DNA from: a virus
IMG/VR virus record: IMGVR_UViG_3300046714_000198
Coordinates: 1 to 41,534 of that record
Reading direction: 5' to 3' (one strand)
Length of the DNA: 41,534 nt
Shown here: positions 31,401 through 39,565 of the stretch, one piece after another
Layout of the letters: every line of letters starts with the position of its first letter
Position numbering within the stretch: position 1 is the stretch's first letter
The notes under the pieces: model-generated
What the model was told of the DNA's origin: nothing
The model's input: only the letters and a program-made list of their open reading frames with translations
Database searches by the model: none
Made by a program: the position numbers and the translations under genes

Positions 31401-32779
31401 TGGTCGCGCGGCTGGGGATAGAGGTCATCCCGCCGGAAGATGCTAGCGGTGGTGGGACTGGTTCAGGGACTGTAACTAGCATTGGGGCGACGACTCCCAT
31501 CGTCGTCACGCCGAGCCCCATTACAGGCGTCGGCACCATCAGCCACGCGGCGAGTGGGGTAGCCGCAGGCACCTACGGCGACTCCACGCACGTTGCGCAA
31601 GTAACGGTAAACGCCACCGGCCACGTTACTGGCATAGCGACGGTCCTGCTACCAGCTCCTCCAAGCATAACCGCGACAGCACCTGCAGCGGTCACGCCTT
31701 CTCCGATTACAGGTGTTGGCGTCATCAGCCACTTGACGAGTGGAGCGGCCGCGGGCAGCTACGGCGACTCGTCGCACATTCCCATCTTCATCGTCGACGC
31801 CTTCGGTCACATTACCTCTATCTCCAGCGTCGCGGTGGCAGGAACCTCGCTCAGCATCACTGCTACCGCCCCGATAGTCGTCACACCTTCGCCGATCACC
31901 AACGCTGGCGTTATCAGCCACGGCAACAGCGGCGTCGCGCCAGGCACCTACGGGGATGCCCTGCACGTTGCCCAGATCACTGTCGACGTTCGGGGCCATG
32001 TAACGGCTATAACTGCTGTCAACATCACAGCATCTGGAGGAGGCAGCGTGCCGACATTCATCAGTGTTCTCACGCCCGGCGCATTTACGCTGCCTGCTGC
32101 CCCCTCAGGCGCCAACGCGATAGAAATTATCATGCAGGCGGCGGGGGCAGGTGGTGGGGGGAATACAGGAAGTGGAGGTGGCAGCGGCGAGTATATGCGC
32201 AGGACGTTCCCGATCGGTCCTGGAGTAGCGTACAGTGGATCGGTTGGGGCAGCGGGTACTTCCAGCGCCAGCGTGGGTACAGCAGGTGGTGACACAACAT
32301 TCAGTGACGGGACGACGACTTACACGGTGAAGGGAGGTTTGCCGGGGAACACGACATCTGCTGGAGGACAGGCGGGAGGACGACTTGGACCAGTAGGGGG
32401 TGCATATCCTGGGTCAACAGGGCCTGGCAACCCAGGCCAGCAAGCAGTCATCGAAGGCGTCGATACCATCTCCGGTTCATCTGGGGGTAGTGCAGGCTTC
32501 GGCGGCACTAACAACGCAGGAGGTATTGGTGGCGGCTGTGAAGAGAATCTAGGGGGAGCAGCAGGCCTGGGAGCGACCTCTCGATCTGGTGGTGGAGGTG
32601 GCGGTGGAAGCCGTTTCGGCCGTGGTGGTGCAGGTGGGAATGCGAACCCAGGTTCCGCGGGCAACCCAGGCCAAGCGCCCTTGGCGACTGCCTATGGTGC
32701 TGGCGGTGGTGGTGGCGCGCAGGCAGCTGCGAGTGGCGGTGTGGGTATTCAAGGCTTCTTCTTGTATCGGTATGTGTAG
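31400..32779 (+). CDS. Repeat-containing fibre with Gly-rich tip
   Basis: It has 459 residues. Three repeats of about 53 residues share VTPSPIT...VISH...GTYGD, each ending VD..GHVT, a shaft-type motif of tail fibres. The C-terminal 180 residues are Gly-rich (GGGGGGSRFGRGGAGGN) and end GIQGFFLYRYV. Gly-rich tips of this type form polyglycine-helix adhesins in other phages and often vary between relatives. It is the best receptor-binding candidate. Confidence 0.75.
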   Translation: MVARLGIEVIPPEDASGGGTGSGTVTSIGATTPIVVTPSPITGVGTISHAASGVAAGTYGDSTHVAQVTVNATGHVTGIATVLLPAPPSITATAPAAVTPSPITGVGVISHLTSGAAAGSYGDSSHIPIFIVDAFGHITSISSVAVAGTSLSITATAPIVVTPSPITNAGVISHGNSGVAPGTYGDALHVAQITVDVRGHVTAITAVNITASGGGSVPTFISVLTPGAFTLPAAPSGANAIEIIMQAAGAGGGGNTGSGGGSGEYMRRTFPIGPGVAYSGSVGAAGTSSASVGTAGGDTTFSDGTTTYTVKGGLPGNTTSAGGQAGGRLGPVGGAYPGSTGPGNPGQQAVIEGVDTISGSSGGSAGFGGTNNAGGIGGGCEENLGGAAGLGATSRSGGGGGGGSRFGRGGAGGNANPGSAGNPGQAPLATAYGAGGGGGAQAAASGGVGIQGFFLYRYV

Positions 32780-32837
32780 AAGAGCATAATATCCGGGTGA
32801 GGGCTGGTAGTAAACTTTAACGTGGAGAGGAAGAATC

Positions 32838-33575
32838 ATGCTGGATCCAAAGGTACCACTGGCAACGTATGTGGGCACACCAAAGGTGCGGGTTGTCACG
32901 CCCGATGGGAAGAAGGTGATTGCGTGGGGCAAGACGCTGCCGAACGCGCCGGATGGCAGCAAGCGGCAAATGGCCGCCGTCTGCGGCGCGTTCACCAAGT
33001 TGAAACTCCAGATCGACGACTTCATGACGGTGCAGGAGTTCAACCGCGTCATGGGGGGCAATGGACCTCCGCGCTACAACTACAAGACAGGCACCTATTA
33101 CGACTACGGTGCGTTCCCTGACGGGCACCCCTCCGGCGTCGTCATCTGCACCAACCAGGAGCTGCTCGTCAAGAAGACGCTGCGGCCGGATGGGACGGAA
33201 GCGGAGGACGAGGAGCTGCCGGACGACAAGGCGCCCGAGGACAAGGGTGCGCCACGCGAGAAGGGGCCGGACGACGGCAAGGGCAGCATCCCGTTCAGCG
33301 ACGTCGTCACCGGCTCGGAGGACTCCAAGTACCTGTATCGACAGGGGCAGGCGGCAGTCGAAGATGGCCACACGCCGTTCGACCTCGCCCAGTCGGTGCT
33401 GTCGGGTACGCCGGCAGAGATCAACGGCGTACTGGCGCAGTCCATTTCCGACCCCGCCAGCTACTCCACCTACAACACCAAGGGCTACAACGGCAAGCTG
33501 AAAGCGCCTGCCGAGGCGTTCTTGGCCAAGGGAAGGGACAAGCCCGCGCAAACGCCTGCGCCCGCGAAGAAGTAG
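32838..33575 (+). CDS. Hypothetical late protein, 245 residues
   Basis: GAGAGGAAG precedes the ATG. A globular N-terminal part (VRVVTPDGKKVIAWG; CGAFTKLKLQIDDF) is followed by a charged linker near 125-145 and an Ala-rich end. Unrecognised. It follows the fibre genes. Confidence 0.65.
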   Translation: MLDPKVPLATYVGTPKVRVVTPDGKKVIAWGKTLPNAPDGSKRQMAAVCGAFTKLKLQIDDFMTVQEFNRVMGGNGPPRYNYKTGTYYDYGAFPDGHPSGVVICTNQELLVKKTLRPDGTEAEDEELPDDKAPEDKGAPREKGPDDGKGSIPFSDVVTGSEDSKYLYRQGQAAVEDGHTPFDLAQSVLSGTPAEINGVLAQSISDPASYSTYNTKGYNGKLKAPAEAFLAKGRDKPAQTPAPAKK

Positions 33576-33609
33576 CAGTTTCACTCAACCCCAACAGGAG
33601 ATTCCTGCA

Positions 33610-34068
33610 ATGAAACAGTACCTTGCAATGATCACGATCCTTTCCGACGGTGGCACGCCGGAAGTCCCTGTCGATCCAGGATACTCGCCGCCCTGGGCAC
33701 GACCCGGTGCTCCGCGGCCGCCTGGTGGGCCAGTCGATCCCGGCTACTCTCCACCGTGGGCAACACCGCGTCCGCCAGGTGGACCGGTTGACCCAGGCTA
33801 TTCGCCGCCGTGGGCGCAAGCTCCAGGTGGTGGTGGTCCTGTCGACCCGGGTTACTTCCCGCCCGGCATTGGCTTGCCGCCGGATCTGGTCGGAGGTCCG
33901 CCGCGTCCGGACCACTCGCTGCCGCTGTTCCCCTTCCACCCGATCATCCTGCCGCCGGACACGGAAGTGCCGCCGGTGCCGGAGCGCGAGAGGAAGTTCG
34001 GCTACATCTGGCTGCCGGAGTCGGGATGGACCCTCGTCAGTCTGGTGCCGATTCCATCACCGAGCTGA
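33610..34068 (+). CDS. Proline-rich repeat protein of a podovirus-typical family
   Basis: It has 152 residues, with AGGAG upstream. The repeat VDPGYSPPWA occurs three times, then VDPGYFPPG. The end (RKFGYIWLPESGWTLVSLV) is beta-like. I recall similar Pro/Gly-repeat phage proteins with an end segment of this type; role unknown, possibly a flexible virion or adhesion component. Confidence 0.65.
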   Translation: MKQYLAMITILSDGGTPEVPVDPGYSPPWARPGAPRPPGGPVDPGYSPPWATPRPPGGPVDPGYSPPWAQAPGGGGPVDPGYFPPGIGLPPDLVGGPPRPDHSLPLFPFHPIILPPDTEVPPVPERERKFGYIWLPESGWTLVSLVPIPSPS

Positions 34069-34070
34069 CC

Positions 34071-34220
34071 ATGCCGCTCGTCAAGAGCAAGTCCCCCGCA
34101 GCGTTCAAGGCCAATGTCAGGGCTGAGATCGCTGCGGGTAAGCCGCCGAAGCAGGCAGTCGCCATCGCCCATTCGGTAAAAAGAGCAGCTCCACCAACGT
34201 CGAAGGGGAAACAGAAATGA
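34071..34220 (+). CDS. Small conserved-type phage protein, 49 residues
   Basis: LVKSKSPAAFKANVRAEI, followed by GKPPKQAVAIAHSVKR, is a pattern common in small phage genes near the tail module. Function unknown. The stop overlaps the PEP-CTERM gene start (ATGA), so the two are co-translated. Confidence 0.75.
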   Translation: MPLVKSKSPAAFKANVRAEIAAGKPPKQAVAIAHSVKRAAPPTSKGKQK

Positions 34221-35047
34221 GGAAATTGCTACTGGCACTGGGGGTAGGACTGGCGATTGCGGGCCCCGCAGATGCTGGCCTGTGCAGCCTGATCGGTGCG
34301 CAGAACCAGACCTGCACGTTCGCGAGCGATACCAGCGGAGGCACGGTACTGTACACCAATCCGACCAACCTGTCGAACATCGGCAGCGGGGAAATCAAGC
34401 CGTTCCTCGGCACGCAAGTCGGCGGAAGTGGTGGCGTCGAAGCAGGCGTCAACACTGACGATCCGTCGGTCAATACGCTGCCGCTGAACGACAAGCGCGA
34501 CAACAACAACACCTTTACGGAGACAATGTCGCTGGACGACCTCGGTGTCACGACGATCAGCGGGATCGACTACTTCTCCTTCTTCCTGGACATTAACGAG
34601 CCGAACGGCAACGGGCAGAACCTGCTGTCCATTGACCGGCTCGCCATCTTCGGGCAGACCGGGGCGACACCGGGAGCGGACATCAATCTCAACAGCACCA
34701 ATATCACGTCGCTGAACGACGTCGATGTGTTCCCGAATCTGGCGATCGTCTACCGCCTGGGTATCGGAAACGATCTGCAGCTGGACTACAACCTGTTCGC
34801 AGGTAGTGGTATCGGCTACGATATGGAGCTGTTGGTGCCGACGGCGCTGTTCGCTGGCTTGGTACCGGACTCGCGGATTGTCTTCGCTGTCGAGTACGGC
34901 ACGCTGTCAGGCAATCTGGCCGAGGACGGATTCGAAGAATGGGCGTTCAGGCCAGCGGCGGCTGTCCAGGTACCGGAGCCGGGCCCGCTGCTGCTGCTCG
35001 GCGCGGGTATGTTCGGCCTGGCGTTTGTTATCCGCCGTAGGAAGTAA
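34217..35047 (+). CDS. PEP-CTERM anchored secreted protein
   Basis: It has 276 residues. A signal peptide is visible at the start (MRKLLLALGVGLAIAGPADA). The C-terminus has VPEP at about 252-255, a hydrophobic helix (LLLLGAGMFGLAFVI) and RRRK, the tripartite PEP-CTERM signal processed by exosortase in hosts that make extracellular matrix. The middle is beta-rich with many Asn, Thr and Gly and two early Cys. The gene is inside the phage late operon, coupled to the gene before it. It may be a captured host gene that alters the host surface. Confidence 0.85.
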   Translation: MRKLLLALGVGLAIAGPADAGLCSLIGAQNQTCTFASDTSGGTVLYTNPTNLSNIGSGEIKPFLGTQVGGSGGVEAGVNTDDPSVNTLPLNDKRDNNNTFTETMSLDDLGVTTISGIDYFSFFLDINEPNGNGQNLLSIDRLAIFGQTGATPGADINLNSTNITSLNDVDVFPNLAIVYRLGIGNDLQLDYNLFAGSGIGYDMELLVPTALFAGLVPDSRIVFAVEYGTLSGNLAEDGFEEWAFRPAAAVQVPEPGPLLLLGAGMFGLAFVIRRRK

Positions 35048-35060
35048 TCAGGTCTCTTGC

Positions 35061-35089
35061 TTGCCCTCTCCCGGTCGATGGTGTATAGT
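35061..35089 (+). promoter_or_regulatory. Possible sigma70-type promoter for the downstream small genes
   Basis: TTGCCC (35061-35066) and TATAGT (35084-35089) are 17 bases apart, and GGG follows, as at 13371-13376. It lies just after the PEP-CTERM gene. Confidence 0.4.
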
Positions 35090-35108
35090 GGGCCATCGGC
35101 TGAGAGGG
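35064..35108 (+). repeat. Two-stem hairpin after the PEP-CTERM gene
   Basis: CCCTCTC (35064-35070) pairs with GAGAGGG (35102-35108), enclosing CGATGG (35076-35081) and CCATCG (35093-35098). It overlaps the possible promoter and has no T-tract. Confidence 0.45.
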
Positions 35109-35125
35109 GGTAAGTGGGATGAAGG

Positions 35126-35275
35126 ATGAAGGCGGTGTTAACGGGCGAACTTATTTTGGCGTTCCTGTTGGGCCTAGTCGTGGACCACTACGGGAAGCCC
35201 GCAGCACATTTTCTGGGAGTCCTCACCAGTCGGCTGATAAGGCACTTCCGAAAGCGTTCCCGAACGGAGAAGTGA
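35126..35275 (+). CDS. Small membrane protein, 49 residues
   Basis: ATG 35126 gives one transmembrane helix (LTGELILAFLLGLVV) and a long basic C-terminus (RLIRHFRKRSRTEK). AGTGGG and AGGA lie before the start. The frame through 35119-35373 gives a less protein-like reading over the same bases. Membrane location and late position make it a lysis or holin-like candidate, unproven. Confidence 0.55.
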   Translation: MKAVLTGELILAFLLGLVVDHYGKPAAHFLGVLTSRLIRHFRKRSRTEK

Positions 35276-35373
35276 ACGTTTTCGAGTGGATTATCAAGGA
35301 AGCTGAATGGGTACGCCGAACGTATACTGGAGAGCCGAAGCAGCTACCAGTTAGAATCGGAAGGAAGATGTGA
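35272..35373 (+). CDS. Possible short coupled protein, 33 residues
   Basis: GTG 35272 overlaps the preceding stop (GTGA), and its stop overlaps the next ATG. It encodes a helical basic peptide with NVFEWIIKEAEWVRRTY. Reality is suggested by the coupled packing only. The same frame stays open upstream to 35119. Confidence 0.4.
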   Translation: MNVFEWIIKEAEWVRRTYTGEPKQLPVRIGRKM

Positions 35374-36584
35374 TGGGGACGAGGAAAGGCGCAGCACCAC
35401 AGACAGCGTACTCGACGGCAGCTGCAACTCCCGCCCCTTACTACGGTGGCGGGACGAACAGGGGGGCGTGGAACACTGGCGCGTGGGGACAGGGTGGACA
35501 GCCTCCCGCGGCTGGACCTGCTCCGTGGGCCCAGGTGGAGACAGGTGGTGCGCCAGCAGCTACGTCGGACCAAGCCTCCGACTACGGGATAGCGCAGGCA
35601 GCGGCAGGAACCCCTCTTGCCACTCCCCAGACGCCAGCCCCAGGCGTCGGAACGACTCCAGTAACAACCGGCACTGGCACCACGCAGTACGCTCCCGCTG
35701 CGCCTGTGATGGGCCAGCCAGGCTCGGGTGTGGTAGGCAGCAATATCCCTCAGTCCTGGGCCGATGTGTACAACCGGCTGCTGCCGCAGGGCCAGTACCA
35801 ACCCGCAGGCGCGCCCGCTACAGGTACTCCCCCTCCAGCAGGAACTCCGCCCCCTCCTGTCGGCGTGGGTGGTCTGCCTGCTGGCATGAACAAGATTCAG
35901 GCGAACCAGATGAAGGGTAGAATGTACGCGTCGATGCCTGCGGCGCAGCGGTCGCAGATGCAGAGCGATCAGCAGCAGTCCGCCGTTGCGAATATGCCCG
36001 CTGGCATGGACGTTGCGCAGAAGTACCTCTACGCAATGGCGAACAGGGTACCTGCCGCGTACGTCGGGCTGACCCCTGGCCAGATTGGCGTCGCGGAGCA
36101 GGGACTGCATGGATACAGCATGGACAAGAAGACTGGGCAGGTCAAGGATATGAACGGCAATCCTGTCGATCCGGGCAGCCTGCTCGGCGCCATGAACACG
36201 AACATGGGAGGGACTGGACAGGTCGGGTCGGAAGCTGACAGTGCTTGGCGGTTCGCACAGCCGGGTAGCTACCAGTACGGTACCCCTGGCAACAACTCCG
36301 GTATGCTCGTCCCTGGTTCTGCCGCGTGGACTGCCGCTGGCAAGCCCCAGGTGACGCCCGCAGCTGGCTTCGCCGGTCCGGGAGTGCAATATGCGCTGGG
36401 CTCCCCCGAATACCAAGCGGCGCAGAACGACCCAGCAAGGTTCGCTACAAGGCCAGGGGATACTACCCCGCCTCCAGTTACCCCACCACCCCCAGGTCCA
36501 CCGAAGAGCCCGGATACAGGGGGTACTATGTCAGACGCTGACTATCTGCGTCTGCAGCAAAACGCAAGGAGGAGGGCAGCATGA
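35373..36584 (+). CDS. Pro/Gly-rich late protein, 403 residues
   Basis: ATG 35373 overlaps the preceding stop (TGATG). The N-terminal 160 residues are low-complexity Gly/Ala/Pro/Thr. A more ordered part follows (LPAGMNKIQANQMKGR; LTPGQIGVAEQGLHGY), and the C-terminus is Pro-rich. It looks like an unstructured virion or ejection protein. No family recognised. Confidence 0.65.
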   Translation: MGTRKGAAPQTAYSTAAATPAPYYGGGTNRGAWNTGAWGQGGQPPAAGPAPWAQVETGGAPAATSDQASDYGIAQAAAGTPLATPQTPAPGVGTTPVTTGTGTTQYAPAAPVMGQPGSGVVGSNIPQSWADVYNRLLPQGQYQPAGAPATGTPPPAGTPPPPVGVGGLPAGMNKIQANQMKGRMYASMPAAQRSQMQSDQQQSAVANMPAGMDVAQKYLYAMANRVPAAYVGLTPGQIGVAEQGLHGYSMDKKTGQVKDMNGNPVDPGSLLGAMNTNMGGTGQVGSEADSAWRFAQPGSYQYGTPGNNSGMLVPGSAAWTAAGKPQVTPAAGFAGPGVQYALGSPEYQAAQNDPARFATRPGDTTPPPVTPPPPGPPKSPDTGGTMSDADYLRLQQNARRRAA

Positions 36585-36751
36585 CACTAGGACTGGTATT
36601 CTGGATTCTGATGCTGTTCTGGCTGGTATTCGGCTTCTGGCAGTACCGGCTGGCTCCCGCCAACTATCCACTGGTTGGAGGAAACGTGCTGCTGTTCGTG
36701 CTGCTGTTGCTATTGGGCTGGCACGAGTTCGGCGCGCCAATCCACGGCTGA
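36581..36751 (+). CDS. Two-helix small membrane protein, holin candidate
   Basis: The ATG overlaps the previous stop (ATGA). It has 56 residues. Two hydrophobic helices (LVFWILMLFWLVFGFW and VLLFVLLLLLGW) are joined by a short loop, and the ends are short. Size and topology fit a small holin, which would form pores late in infection. No endolysin was recognised nearby, so the role is tentative. Confidence 0.6.
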   Translation: MTLGLVFWILMLFWLVFGFWQYRLAPANYPLVGGNVLLFVLLLLLGWHEFGAPIHG

Positions 36752-36766
36752 AGTGCCCGCTAGGTA

Positions 36767-38161
36767 ATGGCGGAGCTTCTCCCGGCTGCTCTTGGCTGGA
36801 TCGACGCCAAGAAGAGGGCGGTACTTAACACGCTCACGCAGGCACTGGCAGAGGCGCACGCTAGTCCTGCGGAAACAGCGGTCAACGCCCTGCGGGGGGT
36901 GGGAAGAGGCGGGCTGCAGCTGGCGGAGCTTGCCGCGACGCCCTTCGACTTGACCGGCCAGAATGAGGGGCTTACCGACCGAGTCCTGCCGTCAACGGGG
37001 ACTGGTGCAGAGGCCGTGGGGGAGTTCTTGGGGCCTCCGCTAAAGCTGCTGGGGAAGGGAGCTGTCCTCGCCGCTCACGCAGCCGCTCCGCTAAAGGGTG
37101 CGATCGGAGCAACCCTGATTCCGGCAGCACTGGAAGACGTCGAGCGCTTCACCGCGGGCAAGCAAGCGGGGCTGACCAAGACCCAGCTCTGGCGTCAGAC
37201 TGGTGTAGCCGACGTGCCGGGGAGTAAGATTCCCGCCTCCGAAATTCCTGATTATTATGCCAAGGTGAGGGTGCCAAAGGGTGCTACCTCCGGCGAAACC
37301 CATATGGGGGAGATCCTGGATCACCCAGAGCTCTACCATAAGTGGCCGGAGCTGCGGAACACTCCTGTGAAGTGGGAGTTCTCTGACAGCCCAACTCGGG
37401 GCAGTCTCTTTGATCCAGTCTCAGGCGAAATTCACATCCAAGCTAAGGACTTGCCTGAGATGAAGAGCTCCCTCATTCATGAGCTGACCCACAAGATACA
37501 GAAAGAAGTGGGCTGGCCAGAGGGATCGGGGCCGGACTGGGAACACTTCCTCATGGAGGCCTTCCCGGAAAGTTACGAGAAGAAGCTTAGCGAGGTCGGC
37601 TCCAAGTACGGGCCGAGTATGCAGAAGGAGTTGATGGACACTTGGAATGCGGCGAAGCCAGAGCATGAGGCTATAATGAAGGGGCATGAGAATAAGCTTT
37701 CCTTCGAGGAGATGGACAAGATCCCAACTCCCATGAAGAACAAGCTGGCTGACTTCATGTACAGACAGCACGCAGGGGAAGCGCAAGCTTACATGAATGA
37801 GGATAGAGCGCTGATGCGTCCGAATACAGCGCGGGCGGTTCCTCCTCTGTACGATAAGCCGGAAGGGTCCTTGATCTACAACGCACTGGAGCGGGTGCCT
37901 GAGGAACATCCAGTAGTGCAAGACTTTCTAGCGAAAAGGGAGACGGATCTTGCCGATCCACTGGAGCCTTTCAGCGCGTCCAGAGCGGCGGACAAGATGG
38001 AGGCGGCTAATCCGCCGGGACAGCTACCCCTGCCGCTTGGCTCGCCTCCCCAGCCGGATCCCAACCGTCCCTTCTCGCTCAAGCGCCTGCTTCCTGTCAC
38101 TACACTGGCGGCTCTTTTAGCTGCGAAGGGACTACCTGTTGAGGATGCGCAGCAACAATGA
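36767..38161 (+). CDS. HEXXH metallopeptidase-like polyvalent protein
   Basis: It has 464 residues. The N-terminal 115 residues are Ala/Leu-rich and may be ejected or membrane active. A domain with HMGEILDHPELYHKWPEL near 182-199, then SSLIHELTHKIQ (HEXXH) near 235 and a later GEAQAYMNEDRALM resembles the large polyvalent protein-associated metallopeptidase-like domains. Such domains enter the host cell with phage DNA. The end overlaps the convergent gene by 62 bases. Confidence 0.75.
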   Translation: MAELLPAALGWIDAKKRAVLNTLTQALAEAHASPAETAVNALRGVGRGGLQLAELAATPFDLTGQNEGLTDRVLPSTGTGAEAVGEFLGPPLKLLGKGAVLAAHAAAPLKGAIGATLIPAALEDVERFTAGKQAGLTKTQLWRQTGVADVPGSKIPASEIPDYYAKVRVPKGATSGETHMGEILDHPELYHKWPELRNTPVKWEFSDSPTRGSLFDPVSGEIHIQAKDLPEMKSSLIHELTHKIQKEVGWPEGSGPDWEHFLMEAFPESYEKKLSEVGSKYGPSMQKELMDTWNAAKPEHEAIMKGHENKLSFEEMDKIPTPMKNKLADFMYRQHAGEAQAYMNEDRALMRPNTARAVPPLYDKPEGSLIYNALERVPEEHPVVQDFLAKRETDLADPLEPFSASRAADKMEAANPPGQLPLPLGSPPQPDPNRPFSLKRLLPVTTLAALLAAKGLPVEDAQQQ

Positions 38162-39329
38162 ACATGGCGTCGCCTCGCTGCTGCATGAAAATCTGCCCGC
38201 TACGCTGACACCCCACGACTATGTCTTCGAAGTCCCGGAAGGAGGGGAAGTAGGCGTGGATGAACTTGTAGGCGGCGGTATATTCGACGCTCCCCATTCG
38301 CTGGATGTAGCCCAGGAACCTGTCGGTCTGCAGGCTCACGTCGGATCGGCCAATCTTGCCGAAGACGCCGGGCATATCCTCTTCAAGATCCGTGACCATC
38401 TTATGGGCGACCGCGAGATCTTCCGCGGTGATCTCGAGAGTGTCCCTGCAACTCGCCGCCAGCACCATGGCGAGCTTATGAATGTGGGTCTGCTTTCGTG
38501 CTATGTACCCCCCGAAGCGATCGTCGTCGAGCCCCTCTGGCCTGTGCGTGTAGTGATGCTTGTACCACGCTTCGCCCCATTCAATCGCTTGTTCGGTAAG
38601 CTTATACTCCCCGACGATGTTAATGCTGATGTGCTCCAGGTCCTGCACCAACCTGTTCTCAATCATATGCAGGTCGGGGGGTACATGAAGTCCAGGATAG
38701 GCGACGTACTTGTTCTTCTCTTGAGCATAGACGAAGATACAGCGGGAAGTGAAGCCCCCTCCGATCATGTACTCTGGAAAGTTACCAGCGATCCATGCCG
38801 GGGTGGTACAAGCGATGAGGTTAATCCAGGGGTTTTCTATCTGGTCATTACCGCTCATCTTTGTGCGCTTCTGGAAAGCGCCCTGCTTACCATCCCAGAG
38901 GCTGACGAGCAGGTCGACCATATCCTTGTCCGTCGGGTTGAGCAGGTTGCCAAATTCGCTGGACTCAATGGTAATGGCGCTCATCGGGAGATACTCGTCG
39001 CGGAGCTTGAACATCTCCGTTGCCTCAGCGAAGGCGCCAACTAGGGCTTGCCAGGTGACAACGTCGGGGCCAAACTTAACTCCAGGTACGCGTCGCAATA
39101 AGCGCATCGCGACCGAAGCAGTTGTAGATTTACTGACAATCCCCGGGGGAGCCACAAGGATAATATAGAAATTGGGATGCCACCGGAAGTAGGCTTGGTC
39201 AATCCACACTTTCCGACGCAGCGCTCCGGCAACCGCACTAACGCCAACCCAAAAGTACATTCGACGAGGGGCTTCCCCGAACTGGGCGTAGTCACAGAAG
39301 GCCTCCAGCCAATCGGCATAGTTTCTCAC
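38100..39329 (-). CDS. DUF3987-like P-loop protein, putative helicase/primase-related
   Basis: It starts with GTG 39329, two bases after the previous stop; 409 residues. A P-loop variant APPGIVSKSTT replaces the usual Gly before Lys by Ser. A following segment ITIESSEFGNLL and INLIACTTPAWIAG fit the strand order of DUF3987-type ATPases in phage replication modules. It likely supports DNA replication with the polymerase upstream. The helicase or primase role is inferred. Confidence 0.55.
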   Translation of the reverse strand: MRNYADWLEAFCDYAQFGEAPRRMYFWVGVSAVAGALRRKVWIDQAYFRWHPNFYIILVAPPGIVSKSTTASVAMRLLRRVPGVKFGPDVVTWQALVGAFAEATEMFKLRDEYLPMSAITIESSEFGNLLNPTDKDMVDLLVSLWDGKQGAFQKRTKMSGNDQIENPWINLIACTTPAWIAGNFPEYMIGGGFTSRCIFVYAQEKNKYVAYPGLHVPPDLHMIENRLVQDLEHISINIVGEYKLTEQAIEWGEAWYKHHYTHRPEGLDDDRFGGYIARKQTHIHKLAMVLAASCRDTLEITAEDLAVAHKMVTDLEEDMPGVFGKIGRSDVSLQTDRFLGYIQRMGSVEYTAAYKFIHAYFPSFRDFEDIVVGCQRSGQIFMQQRGDAMFIVAAHPQQVVPSQLKEPPV

Positions 39330-39331
39330 GG

Positions 39332-39553
39332 TTAGAGTTCTTCAATCGTGGCACCTTTTAGTCGCTCGTCGCCCTGGATGACGTTTTCAGCTTTCGAGGC
39401 GAAGTAGAACTTGTAAGCGGTTTCCTTGCTGGGCATGAAGAGCGGCCCAGAGGATGTGTATAGGGCGTAGTACTGGTCGTTCAGCTTAATGACAAACACA
39501 GGTTCCTCCGTCGCGCTGACAAGCTTTAATCGTACCACGATATGCCGCCCCAC
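39332..39553 (-). CDS. Hypothetical protein, 73 residues
   Basis: GTG 39553 is a weak start; shorter starts are possible. It is a beta-rich protein (VFVIKLNDQYYALYTSSG) in the replication cluster between polymerase and P-loop gene. Function unknown. Confidence 0.55.
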   Translation of the reverse strand: MGRHIVVRLKLVSATEEPVFVIKLNDQYYALYTSSGPLFMPSKETAYKFYFASKAENVIQGDERLKGATIEEL

Positions 39554-39565
39554 TCAAGCAAGTAA

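Noticed and set aside
31400-32779. CRISPR-like repetition
   Set aside because: The repeats are diverged, about 160 bases long, in frame and encode a fibre shaft; no spacer-repeat pattern exists anywhere in the window.
35119-35373. 84-codon plus frame covering the small membrane gene
   Set aside because: Its first part is composed of Gly/Ser/Pro residues lying over a membrane-helix frame with coupled stop and start; only the end (from 35272) is kept as a possible gene.
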